A stretch of 64,000 bases of DNA from assembly GCF_003226565.1 (NCBI RefSeq), contig NZ_QKOE01000007.1, forward strand, positions 1 to 64,000, read 5' to 3'. Of this stretch, positions 1 through 7,692 are shown piece after piece. The translations under genes and the position numbers were made by a program. Every line of letters starts with the position of its first letter. The first letter of the stretch is position 1. This DNA is from Parazoarcus communis SWub3 = DSM 12120. GTDB lineage: Bacteria; Pseudomonadota; Gammaproteobacteria; Burkholderiales; Rhodocyclaceae. The notes beneath the pieces are model-generated. The model worked only from the letters and a program-made list of their open reading frames with translations, was not told the DNA's origin and made no database searches.

Positions 1-105
1 CACCGTGAGCAGTTCGGACAGATCGTGTCTGACCTGACGGGTGCTGCGTGGGTCGGAAATCGAGACGAACACCTGCGTGAGCGGCATCACTTCCCTCGTC
101 GTCAT
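1..105 (-). CDS. ISAs1-family transposase, N-terminal fragment (runs off left edge)
   Basis: Reading the minus strand from an ATG at 103-105 gives 35 codons that stay open to the window edge. The translation contains FVSISDPRSTRQVRH followed by DLSELLT, which matches the conserved N-terminus of ISAs1 (H-repeat) transposases, where an F-x-x-(L/I)-x-DPR-x2-R-x3-H segment precedes L-x-E-(I/L)-L. Transposases of this family are about 370 residues, so only a tenth is visible and I cannot say whether the element is intact. A second in-frame ATG at 85-87 is possible. The divergent gene begins 66 bp away, so the insertion probably sits right at the 5' side of the glycosyltransferase/HlyD pair. I could not identify the terminal inverted repeat with confidence. 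Confidence 0.65.
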   Translation of the reverse strand, partial: MTTREVMPLTQVFVSISDPRSTRQVRHDLSELLTV

Positions 106-170
106 GGGAGCCCCAAAAGACGAGGAAACTACACAAAATCAGCGACTGTGAACAGGGGTTTTGTAAATGC

Positions 171-1460
171 ATGACCGTAAACGTGATTTTGGATTCCGCT
201 ATGTCAGATAGGTGCGATAGCCCTGGGGAACTGGGCGAGGCCTTCGGCCACCTCGCCCGGTGCCTGCGTCTGGCACAAGGGCTCGTGGCCCGCGGGCATG
301 GAGTGACCTTGACGCTCAAGGACGTTCGGCTACCCGCTGGGCAGGCCTTGACGCCCGGCATCACCGTGCTGGCCGCACCCCTGACGCCTCAAATGGGGGC
401 TGGCGGCAGAGCGCCGGTAAACTACGCCGACGTGCTGCGTGTCAGCGGGTTTGCCGATGCGCGAGATGTGGCCGCACGGCTGAACGCCTGGCAAGGATTG
501 TTTTCGTTGGCACGGCCCGATGTGCTGGTCGCCGACCATGCGCCGACAGCCTTGCTGGCCGCGCGTCTGGCAGACATTCCCCATTTGTCCATTGGGAGCG
601 GCTTTGCGATTCCTCCGGCTACTTCTCCCTGGCCCTCGATTAGGCCTTGGGAGACAGTTTCTGATCAGGCGCTCACTATGGCCGAGATTGGGCTCGACCA
701 CGTACTGGACGCGGCGCAGAAAGCGCTGGGGCATACCAGGATGGTGCGTGTGCGCGACTTGTTTGGAGCGCATGACATCCTGGACACCTTTGCCGAGCTC
801 GACCACTACGGCGCGCGGCCGGAGGGGCGCTATGTCGGCCCCATCGTCTCGGTGCCTCAGGCGCTGCGTGCCGCCTGGCAAAGCCGGGCGGAGCCCAAAG
901 TGCTGGCCTACCTGCGTCCCGCCGTGCCGGGCTTCATGGCAATCTTGCAGGCGCTCGGCAGGCTGGATGCAGAAGTGCTGTGTGTCGCGCCTGGGATGAG
1001 CCCGGATGCAGCGAGACATTGCGCGACACGGCGTTTGCGCATTGCGCTCGCGCCGCTTGATCTGCCCCCCCTGCTTGAACTTGCTGATCTGGCCTTGGGA
1101 TACGGCAACAGGGGCTTCTCGACTCAGGCCCTACTTGCGGGTGTGCCCTTGGCCATGCGGCCCCGGCATGTTGAGCAGGCGCTCTTTGTCCAACGGGTGG
1201 AGGCTCTGGGCGCGGGCAAGTTGCTCGGTGGCCGGGTCGATGCCGACAGCGTGACTGCGTCACTGCAGGAACTGCTCGACAACCCATCGTATCGGCAAGC
1301 GGCTCGTGCGTTTCAAAGCCGCCACGCCGATTACTCGCCTAGCCAAGCTGTCGAACAAAGCCTGTTCCTCATTGAGCGTACTTTCCTCAATGGCGGGAAC
1401 ACTGACCGTAATCAGAAGCCCCAAGAACCACAAGAGAGCCCACCTGCATGCCTGAATTGA
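171..1460 (+). CDS. UGT/MGT-like glycosyltransferase (GT-B fold)
   Basis: The 429-residue product resembles macrolide/UDP-glucuronosyl-type glycosyltransferases (GT1). The N-terminal half has the acceptor-side pattern GHLARCLRLAQGLVARGH near residues 26-43. The C-terminal half carries the donor-binding region with GYGNRGFSTQALLAGVPLA around residues 310-328, corresponding to the HGG..T..EAL..GVP motif, but with GYGN in place of HGG. Substrate cannot be told. It overlaps the next gene (hlyD-like) by 13 bp, so the two are translationally coupled; a role in modifying a secreted product is an inference. There is no clear ribosome site before the ATG at 171, and the gene begins next to an ISAs1 fragment, so the native promoter may have been displaced. 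Confidence 0.72.
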   Translation: MTVNVILDSAMSDRCDSPGELGEAFGHLARCLRLAQGLVARGHGVTLTLKDVRLPAGQALTPGITVLAAPLTPQMGAGGRAPVNYADVLRVSGFADARDVAARLNAWQGLFSLARPDVLVADHAPTALLAARLADIPHLSIGSGFAIPPATSPWPSIRPWETVSDQALTMAEIGLDHVLDAAQKALGHTRMVRVRDLFGAHDILDTFAELDHYGARPEGRYVGPIVSVPQALRAAWQSRAEPKVLAYLRPAVPGFMAILQALGRLDAEVLCVAPGMSPDAARHCATRRLRIALAPLDLPPLLELADLALGYGNRGFSTQALLAGVPLAMRPRHVEQALFVQRVEALGAGKLLGGRVDADSVTASLQELLDNPSYRQAARAFQSRHADYSPSQAVEQSLFLIERTFLNGGNTDRNQKPQEPQESPPACLN

Positions 1461-2815
1461 AGTCCCTCGTACAGCACGCTCACAGCGATCATCTGGATTT
1501 CCATCTGCCGCTGATTCGTTTGCAGCACAGCGCACCGCATCCGCAGGGACGGCGCGTGCTGTGGGCCATCCTGGCGCTGGTCACCTTTCTCATCTTCTGG
1601 GCGTTGCTCGGGCGGCTGGATATCGTCGCGGTGGCTGATGGCAAGCTGGTGCCCGCCAGCTACCTCAAGATCGTACAACCTTCTGAAGCGGGCATCGTCA
1701 AGGAAATCCTGGTGCGCGAGGGCGAGACCGTACGCGCTGGACAAACCCTGATGCGCATGGATGCGCTGATCACTAACGCCGACCTGGACGCCATCACCGC
1801 CGAATACGCCCGCAAGCGGCTTGCGCTTGCCCGCATTGACGCCGAACTCGGCGGCAAACCTTTCCAGCCGGAAGTTCAGGCTCCAGCGGCACTGTTGCGA
1901 GAAACCGGTGCGCAGTACCAGGCCAACCGCGATGCCTTGGCCGCCGCACTGGCAGAAGAACGCAGCCGTCTGGTCAAGGCGCAGCAGGAACTTGCTGCTG
2001 CCCGCCAGCAGAAAGAGCGCCTGGAAGCGGTATTACCGCATTACCGCGAGCAGGACAAGGCTTACGAGCGCCTGGTCAAGGAAGGCTTCGCCGGTGGCTT
2101 GATGGCCTCGGACAAACGCCGCGAGCGCATCGAGAAGGAACAAGAGTTGGCCACGCAAGGGCACGTGATCGCCTCCGCCCATGCCAGCATCGACCAGTCG
2201 CAGAAGAAGTTGAGGCAGATCGAGGCCGACTACGTGCGGCAGTTGCACACGGAGCGCAATGAAGCGCAAGCGCAGATCGACAAACTATCCAAGGAACAAG
2301 AGAAGCAGCAGCACCGGCGGGAACTGCTGGAATTGAAGGCCCCGCAGGACGGTGTGATCAAGGATCTGGCCACGCATACGTCCGGCACCGTGGTGCAACC
2401 CGGCACCGTCTTGGCCAGCCTCGTGCCCCAAGAAGAAAAACTCAAGGCCGAAGTCTGGGTGTCCAACGAGGACATCGGCTTCGTGCGGCCGGGGCAGACA
2501 GTGAAGCTCAAGTTTGCCGCCTACACCTTCCAGAAGTACGGTATGGGGCAAGGCACCGTCGAGCACGTGAGTGCCGATGCCCAAAGCGAAGAAGAAGCCC
2601 GCGATAAGGGCCTGCAAGGTGCCGGTCAACGCCCGCTGCGCTACAAGGCCCTGGTCACGCTCGACGCGAGTGCGCTGGAGACGGATGGGTTGAGATACCC
2701 GCTGTCGGTGGGCATGCAGACCACGGCTGAAATCCTGCTGGGCGGTCGTACGGTAGCGGAATACCTGCTATCCCCCGTGAAAAAGGCCTGGCACGAGGCT
2801 GGCCGAGAACGATGA
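1448..2815 (+). CDS. HlyD-family type I secretion membrane fusion protein
   Basis: Periplasmic adaptor that in type I secretion links an inner-membrane ABC exporter to TolC. The 455-residue product has a cytoplasmic N-terminus, one membrane segment around residues 37-58 (AILALVTFLIFWALLG), a biotinyl-lipoyl-like beta segment (VQPSEAGIVKEILVREGETV, about 76-95), a long coiled coil (about 105-300, rich in A/E/Q/K), and the C-terminal HlyD barrel (TVVQPGTVLASLVPQEEKL and onward). Length suits HlyD/PrtE/LapC-like adaptors. Start at 1448 overlaps the glycosyltransferase stop. No ABC exporter (HlyB) or outer-membrane partner is visible in the window; any partner would lie left of the IS fragment or elsewhere. 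Confidence 0.88.
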   Translation: MPELKSLVQHAHSDHLDFHLPLIRLQHSAPHPQGRRVLWAILALVTFLIFWALLGRLDIVAVADGKLVPASYLKIVQPSEAGIVKEILVREGETVRAGQTLMRMDALITNADLDAITAEYARKRLALARIDAELGGKPFQPEVQAPAALLRETGAQYQANRDALAAALAEERSRLVKAQQELAAARQQKERLEAVLPHYREQDKAYERLVKEGFAGGLMASDKRRERIEKEQELATQGHVIASAHASIDQSQKKLRQIEADYVRQLHTERNEAQAQIDKLSKEQEKQQHRRELLELKAPQDGVIKDLATHTSGTVVQPGTVLASLVPQEEKLKAEVWVSNEDIGFVRPGQTVKLKFAAYTFQKYGMGQGTVEHVSADAQSEEEARDKGLQGAGQRPLRYKALVTLDASALETDGLRYPLSVGMQTTAEILLGGRTVAEYLLSPVKKAWHEAGRER

Positions 2816-2947
2816 ATGATGCGCTATCGTGCTTGATGTTGTTTGGGTATCTATATGGAATTATCGGGGCGCGCTTCAGGTAGCTCGTCCATGGTCGGTG
2901 GTTTGCGTGGAACGGGATGCGCTTAGGGAGTGCTGCCGGGGGGGCTT

Positions 2948-3313
2948 TCAGTGACGGTCCGTGCTGCGCGGACGCGCACTGCGGATCAATCGCAGCAGGC
3001 CGATCATGAAGACGATGCCCAGGGTGTCGGCCAGCCAGTCCCAGATGTCGCCGAAGCGATAGCCGGTGAAGGACTGCGCCACTTCCATCGCCGCCCCGTA
3101 AAGCAACAGGATGGCCGCGAGGGTGAGCAGGTGGCGGGGCCAGGCCAGGGCGCCCAGTCCCATCAGCGCGGCAAACAGCACGCCATGTTCGATCTTGTCC
3201 TGCCAGCTCACCAGTTTCACGACCTCGGGTGCGGGCATCAGGGCCAGCCAGAACACGCCGATCAGGGCGAGGACGAAAAGAGCACGGAGCAGCGTCCGGA
3301 TGGAGGGCGGCAT
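2948..3313 (-). CDS. VanZ-like membrane protein
   Basis: Small 121-residue integral membrane protein of the VanZ-like family. About four hydrophobic segments are visible: LLRALFVLALIGVFWLALMP, then a segment after WQDKIEHGVLFAALMGLGAL, then HLLTLAAILLLYGAAMEVAQ, and LADTLGIVFMIGLLRLI. The DKxxH (DKIEH) and E-x-x-Q (EVAQSF) positions are the conserved VanZ features. I chose the ATG at 3311-3313 because the longer upstream extension is not hydrophobic and looks non-coding. Function in this family is poorly defined outside teicoplanin resistance. It lies downstream of the NnrS-like gene on the same strand, 150 bp away, and may or may not be co-transcribed. Confidence 0.8.
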   Translation of the reverse strand: MPPSIRTLLRALFVLALIGVFWLALMPAPEVVKLVSWQDKIEHGVLFAALMGLGALAWPRHLLTLAAILLLYGAAMEVAQSFTGYRFGDIWDWLADTLGIVFMIGLLRLIRSARPRSTDRH

Positions 3314-3463
3314 GGGGTATCGGGCGGCTGGGGAAAGGCCGACATGGTACCAGTGCTGCACTGCAGAAGACGTTACCGGATGACACCACAGAGGGGCGGG
3401 TGGTCCGCCTTCGGTCCCGCGCATGGCTGGTTACGGTTGCGCAGAGACCGAAGGTGCGCAGGT

Positions 3464-4756
3464 TCAGACCGCTGCGGGTGCGGACCGCGCCGCTTGCTGT
3501 TTGTGCCAGATCCGGGCGACGCTGGCGAGATTCCACCACAGCCACAGCGACTCGACGAACAGCAGGGCTCCGGCCAGGTGTCCGGCAAGGGGGATGAACA
3601 TGGCCACGATCAAGCTCAGCAGGGTGAGGGCATGAAGGCGCAGCTGTGCGCGGGCCTGCGCCTCTGGCATCAGCTTGCGCACGTTGGGGGCCTTGATGCC
3701 GGCTTGCGTCAGGTGCAACCAGGCGAGAAAGGGTACGATCTTGTACAGCATGGCGCGGGTCGCACCACCAAAGCCGCCGTGCAGCAGCAGGATGCCGGCG
3801 AGCACGTGCCAGTGCGTCTGGTCAGTGAGTGTCGCCGGAATCAGTGCCGTCAGCCCTGCCAGCAGGGCGATCATCGCCAGTCGAAAGGCACCGAAAGCCG
3901 CATCGGGCTGGCTGCGTCGGGTGCGCGCCTGCTGCCTCAGGGTGGCGAGCGGAAACACCGCGGCCAGTGCCAACAGCAGCAAGCCGGTGACAAGCGCGAA
4001 AGCAGGGGCGCCGCTGACCGTTCCCACGTTCCAGATGATCAGCAAGGCCAGGGCAAGCGGCGCCCACCACCGCGTCAGCCTCACCGGATAAGCCGGGGTG
4101 ATATGGAACATTGGCACCACCACCCAGCTGGTGGCTGCTAGCAGGATGCCCGCCCAACCCAGCATGGCCCAGCCAGCATGCAGATTGACTTGCTGCACGA
4201 AATCGATGGGCAGGCCCCAGCCGCGCGTCAGTGCCAGTGTCAGCGCCAGCCCGAGCATGGCGGCAACCAGCAAGCCGCCCAGCGCCAGGCGCAGGTCTCT
4301 GGGGGTCTGACCGGGCGCAGCGGTCCCGGGGGCGTGCCGGATGGCGTTTGCCGCGGCGATCAGAAAGCCGGCCAGCGTGATGCCGAGCAGCCCGCCGCCT
4401 GCCTGCAGCAAGGCCGGGATGCCGGTCAGGAAGCCGAGCACGAGCGCCAGACTGCCTGCGCACAGGCCTGCATGAGTCAGCCCGGCAACGCGCAGCGGTG
4501 CGCGAAAGCTCGCGCCGGCAACCACCGGCAGGATCTGCAGCAGGGCACCCAGCATGACCTGCAGCAAGAAGCCAAGGGCCAGCAGATGGACGATGGCCAG
4601 CGCGCCCGGTGTCCAGCGCGACGCCAGCAGGCCTGGGTCGGCCAGCAGCAGCCCACCTGCGGCTGCACTGAACAGCGGTGCGCTCAGGAAGAAGCGCAGC
4701 GGCGCGGAGAAAGGCGGGGTGGCGTCGTAGCCGAGCCCGGCACCCGGGCTGCTCAT
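3464..4756 (-). CDS. 12-TM NnrS/heme-copper-oxidase-subunit-I-like membrane protein
   Basis: A 430-residue, very hydrophobic protein with about twelve predicted membrane helices. Several histidines sit in or next to helices: IVHLLALGF near residue 56, NLHAGWAMLGWAG, VVVPMFHITPAYP, and HWHVLAGILLLHGGFGG. That layout resembles the NnrS family and cbb3 oxidase subunit I, both haem/copper membrane proteins tied to nitric oxide or oxygen metabolism. The exact family could not be assigned by eye. Its start codon overlaps the DUF2249 gene stop by 4 bp (ATGA), making it the third gene of the hemerythrin operon under an FNR-type promoter. A role in NO stress or denitrification is inferred from this context. 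Confidence 0.7.
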   Translation of the reverse strand: MSSPGAGLGYDATPPFSAPLRFFLSAPLFSAAAGGLLLADPGLLASRWTPGALAIVHLLALGFLLQVMLGALLQILPVVAGASFRAPLRVAGLTHAGLCAGSLALVLGFLTGIPALLQAGGGLLGITLAGFLIAAANAIRHAPGTAAPGQTPRDLRLALGGLLVAAMLGLALTLALTRGWGLPIDFVQQVNLHAGWAMLGWAGILLAATSWVVVPMFHITPAYPVRLTRWWAPLALALLIIWNVGTVSGAPAFALVTGLLLLALAAVFPLATLRQQARTRRSQPDAAFGAFRLAMIALLAGLTALIPATLTDQTHWHVLAGILLLHGGFGGATRAMLYKIVPFLAWLHLTQAGIKAPNVRKLMPEAQARAQLRLHALTLLSLIVAMFIPLAGHLAGALLFVESLWLWWNLASVARIWHKQQAARSAPAAV

Positions 4757-4974
4757 GGACGCTCGATCAGGATCTCGACCGCGCCGTCATCGCGGATCAG
4801 CGGGCTATAGCGGTAGCCATCGCGCTCCAGCACCCTGAACAGTGGATGCGGCATGCGATCGAGTACCAGCGTGACACTTTCACCGGGCAGCAGGTCGGCA
4901 ACTGCCTCCATCGCCTTCTCGAACGGCTCGGGGGGTTCCAGGCCGCGGGCGTCGATGACGTGATGGGGGCTCAT
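4753..4974 (-). CDS. DUF2249-domain protein
   Basis: A 73-residue protein made of a single DUF2249 domain, with VIDARGLEPPEPFEKAMEAV at residues 6-25 followed by the LLPGESVTLVLDRMPHPLF segment. This SirA/TusA-like alpha-beta fold recurs in denitrification and NO-responsive gene clusters, often fused to or next to hemerythrin domains. The start at 4972-4974 begins directly at the domain; the stop of the upstream hemerythrin gene overlaps it (4971-4974), and its own stop overlaps the next gene. Tight three-gene coupling argues for a shared function. The molecular role of the domain is not established. Confidence 0.85.
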   Translation of the reverse strand: MSPHHVIDARGLEPPEPFEKAMEAVADLLPGESVTLVLDRMPHPLFRVLERDGYRYSPLIRDDGAVEILIERP

Positions 4975-5438
4975 GACGTGATTTCCGTTGCGGCGCGCTG
5001 ACCCAGTTGTTCGGCCAGCAGGGTGACAAGCTCGCCGGCCTGCTCGGCCAGCCTGGCATCGCAAATGGGGTAGAGGATGTTTTCTTCCTTCATGTTGTGC
5101 TGCTGGATCATGATCAGCAAGGTTTCGGCTTCGCCGGCGAACTCGTCGCCATCCTGGCCGTCGATGGCAGCCTGCAGATTGTCGAGCAGGATCCGCATCT
5201 CGGCATGTTCTGCACGCATCACCGCGGTGGGGCCGCCGGTCATGCCGGTGGCGGCCTCGAAGCGTGGAAACAGGGTCTGCTCCTCGGCGTCGAAGTGGGC
5301 GCTCAGCATGTCGGCAAAGCGCCCGAGTGCCAGGCGGGCGGCAGGCCAGTTGCGCTGCAGCACGTGTTTTTCGGCACTGGCCAGCGCATGGTCGCAGGCA
5401 CGGTGGTCATTGGTCATCAGGGTGGCAAGTGGGGTCAT
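4971..5438 (-). CDS. hemerythrin HHE-domain protein
   Basis: A 155-residue four-helix hemerythrin-type protein expected to carry a di-iron centre. The ligand residues are visible in order: NDHRACDH (residues 9-16), SAHFDAEEQTLFP (H and E), RAEHAEMR, and QQHNMKEENILYP (H and E). Such proteins bind oxygen or NO or help repair iron centres (YtfE/RIC-like), and this one sits with a DUF2249 protein and an NnrS-like membrane protein. Start at 5436-5438 is preceded by GGAG at a suitable distance. First gene of the operon, 53 bp downstream of an FNR/Dnr-type box. A direct role in NO or low-oxygen response is inferred. Confidence 0.87.
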   Translation of the reverse strand: MTPLATLMTNDHRACDHALASAEKHVLQRNWPAARLALGRFADMLSAHFDAEEQTLFPRFEAATGMTGGPTAVMRAEHAEMRILLDNLQAAIDGQDGDEFAGEAETLLIMIQQHNMKEENILYPICDARLAEQAGELVTLLAEQLGQRAATEITS

Positions 5439-5455
5439 GGGCAGCTCCGTTGGGA

Positions 5456-5504
5456 TGGTGCTGATTGTCCGCACGGCGCAGCGCCCGGCCTTGATTCGGG
5501 TCAA
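5456..5504 (-). promoter_or_regulatory. FNR/Dnr-type box and matching -10 for the hemerythrin operon
   Basis: TTGATTCGGGTCAA at 5491-5504 matches the FNR/Dnr/NnrR consensus TTGAT-N4-ATCAA with one mismatch. On the minus strand a -10-like GACAAT lies at 5469-5464. The box centre is about 31 bp upstream of the -10 centre, so it falls near -41 relative to a start around 5457, the class II activator geometry. The site lies in the divergent region between the hemerythrin gene and the MFS transporter and could act on either, but the spacing favours the hemerythrin operon. Confidence 0.65.
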
Positions 5505-5583
5505 GATCGCAATTTGGTTTACCCCAAGCCCCAAAACGGTGCGAAGCGGGCAGAATGCCGCCTTTGCAGATCGGACGAGTCGA

Positions 5584-6816
5584 ATGAGCGGCACGCTTGC
5601 ACCCTCTGCCTGGGGACGGATCTTTCTCCCGTTCGCATTGGGTTACTACCTTTCCTACCTGTTGCGCACCGTCAATGCGGTGATCTCGCCGGAACTGACT
5701 CGTGAGCTGAGCCTGTCGGCAGCCGATCTTGGGCTGCTGACCAGCACTTATTTTCTCGCGTTCGGGCTGGCGCAGATTCCGGTGGGGATTGCGCTGGACC
5801 GCTTTGGCCCGCGTCGGGTGGAAGGGGCGCTGATGCTGCTGACCGCGCTGGGTGGGGTGGCGTTTGCGCTGGGTGATTCGATGGCCACGCTCGGTAGCGC
5901 GCGGGCGCTGATCGGCGTGGGCGTTTCGGCCTGCCTGATGGCGGCACTTAAAGGCTTCGCGATGTGGTATCCCGCCGAGCGGCAAAGCTCGATGACGGGT
6001 TTCATCATGGCTGCGGGTGCGTTGGGCGCGCTGACTGCCAGTGCGCCGGTCGAGGCCCTGCTGCCGATCATGGGCTGGCGCGGGGTGTTCTGGATCATTG
6101 CCGGGCTGGCGCTCGTCATCGCGGTATGGGTGTTCCTGTCGCTGCCCGACGAGGCCAGCCATGCCGGCAAGGAAACCCTGGGCGCGGCCTTGCGCTCGGT
6201 CGGGCAGATCTTTGTGGCGCCGGCCTTCCTGCGCTTTGCCGGTTCGTCGATGTTCTTCACCGGGGGCTTCATGGCGATGCAGAGCCTGTGGGCGGTGCCC
6301 TGGCTGATGAACGTCAATGGTCTGACGCTGGCGCAGGCGGCGGGGCAGTTGATGGCGCTCAACATCGGCATGCTTGCCGGTCAGCTTTCCATTGGCGTGC
6401 TGGGTGTCCGTCTGGCAAGTCGCGGGGTCCGGCCGCTGAACTTGATCCAGTTCGGTTTTGCCGGCATGTTGCTGGTGCAGGGGGCGATTCTGCTGGATCT
6501 GGGGCCGCTGATGGTGTTGTGGTTCCTGCTTGGCGTGCTGTCTTCGGTGAATTCGCAAAGCTATCTGGCGACCGCGTCCAATTTTCCGCGCGAAGTCTTT
6601 GCCCGTGTTGCCACCGCGATCAACCTGATGGCGTTTGCCGGCGCGTTTGTGGTGCAGTGGGGGCTGGGGCTGGCGCTCGATGCGCTGCAGGCGGGTGGGC
6701 GCGACATGTCTGCTGCGCTGTCGCTATCGTTTGGTGGCTTGATTGTCGTGCAGCTGCTGTTTTACCTGCCGCTGCTGCCGTGGCGGCGCTCGCGTGGCGC
6801 CAGCACGTCAATGTAG
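5584..6816 (+). CDS. MFS transporter
   Basis: A 410-residue major facilitator with about twelve membrane helices. The loop 2-3 signature is visible as PVGIALDRFGPRRVEGALML (roughly residues 61-80). N-terminal FALGYYLSYLLRTVNAVISP resembles the glycerol-phosphate/hexuronate-like or NarK-like branches, but the substrate cannot be assigned. Start at 5584 begins shortly before helix 1; a GGACGAG stretch upstream is a weak ribosome site. Divergent from the hemerythrin operon and sharing its FNR-box intergenic region. Its 3' end overlaps that of the next, convergent gene by 9 bp. Confidence 0.85.
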   Translation: MSGTLAPSAWGRIFLPFALGYYLSYLLRTVNAVISPELTRELSLSAADLGLLTSTYFLAFGLAQIPVGIALDRFGPRRVEGALMLLTALGGVAFALGDSMATLGSARALIGVGVSACLMAALKGFAMWYPAERQSSMTGFIMAAGALGALTASAPVEALLPIMGWRGVFWIIAGLALVIAVWVFLSLPDEASHAGKETLGAALRSVGQIFVAPAFLRFAGSSMFFTGGFMAMQSLWAVPWLMNVNGLTLAQAAGQLMALNIGMLAGQLSIGVLGVRLASRGVRPLNLIQFGFAGMLLVQGAILLDLGPLMVLWFLLGVLSSVNSQSYLATASNFPREVFARVATAINLMAFAGAFVVQWGLGLALDALQAGGRDMSAALSLSFGGLIVVQLLFYLPLLPWRRSRGASTSM

Positions 6817-7617
6817 GGCAGGTGTCTCGCTGCCGACCGACTCGGGGGCTTGGGTAGCGCTGGCAGGGACGGCAGCGGTAACGCCCCATTGAACCAACTC
6901 CAGACGGCCATCGAAGTGCTCGATGATGGCGGTGCAGCTGTCGACCCAGTCGCCACAATTGACATAGGTCAGGCCGTCGACTTCGCGGATGGTAGCCCAG
7001 TGGATGTGACCGCAGATCACGCCATCCACGCCTTTCTCGCGCGCGCCGTGCATCACCGAGTCCTCGAAGTCGAAGATGAAATTGACCGCGGTCTTGACCT
7101 TGCGCTTGGCGTAACCCGCCAATGACCAGTAGCCGGACACCCCCAGCCGCCGGCGGATTCGCGACAGGCCATTGTTGATGCGCACCAACAGGTTGTAGGC
7201 GACATCGCCCAGTACCGCAACCCAGCGATGATGGCGGGTGACCTGGTCGTATTCGTCGCCATGCACCAGCAGGAAGCGGCGTCCGTCGGCGGTCTGGTGG
7301 ATGTAGTCGTATTCCACCCGGATGTCGCCGAAGGTGGTGCCGCAGTATTCGCGCAAGGCCTCGTCATGGTTGCCGGGCACAAAGATCACCTGCGTGCCCT
7401 TGCGCGCACGCCGAAGCACTTTCTGAACCACCGTGTTCTGGGTGCTGGTCCAGTGAATGCCGCGGCTCATCGCCCAGAAGTCGACGATGTCGCCCACCAG
7501 GAACAGATACTGCGATTCATGGTGACGAAGAAAATCCAGCAGCCGCTCCGCCTGGCAACCGCGGGTGCCCAGGTGGATATCGGACAGAAAGATCGCGCGA
7601 ACCTGTTGCTCCTGCAT
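6808..7617 (-). CDS. LpxH-like UDP-2,3-diacylglucosamine diphosphatase family metallophosphoesterase
   Basis: A 269-residue calcineurin-like phosphoesterase with every metal motif in order: SDIHLGTR (residues 12-19), VGDIVDFW (about 41-48), PGNHDEAL (about 80-87), LVHGDEYD (about 117-124) and CGHIHWA (about 200-206). This is the COG2908 group that includes LpxH, the lipid A enzyme that hydrolyses UDP-2,3-diacylglucosamine to lipid X. The branch seen here (DFWAMSRGIHW) is also annotated in organisms that have another LpxH, so the lipid A role is likely but not certain. It is convergent with and overlaps the MFS gene by 9 bp. Confidence 0.8.
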   Translation of the reverse strand: MQEQQVRAIFLSDIHLGTRGCQAERLLDFLRHHESQYLFLVGDIVDFWAMSRGIHWTSTQNTVVQKVLRRARKGTQVIFVPGNHDEALREYCGTTFGDIRVEYDYIHQTADGRRFLLVHGDEYDQVTRHHRWVAVLGDVAYNLLVRINNGLSRIRRRLGVSGYWSLAGYAKRKVKTAVNFIFDFEDSVMHGAREKGVDGVICGHIHWATIREVDGLTYVNCGDWVDSCTAIIEHFDGRLELVQWGVTAAVPASATQAPESVGSETPALH

Positions 7618-7692
7618 GTGCGGCCTGTGACGATGAAAATCGCCGACAAGCGTAGGGCCGCGGTGTGACAGGGTGATGAAGGTGGTCTGATC

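Noticed and set aside
2930-4141. Long plus-strand open frame of about 400 codons
   Set aside because: It lies opposite the VanZ-like and NnrS-like genes and has a low-complexity, Gln/Gly-rich composition with no domain; an antisense shadow of GC-rich coding sequence.
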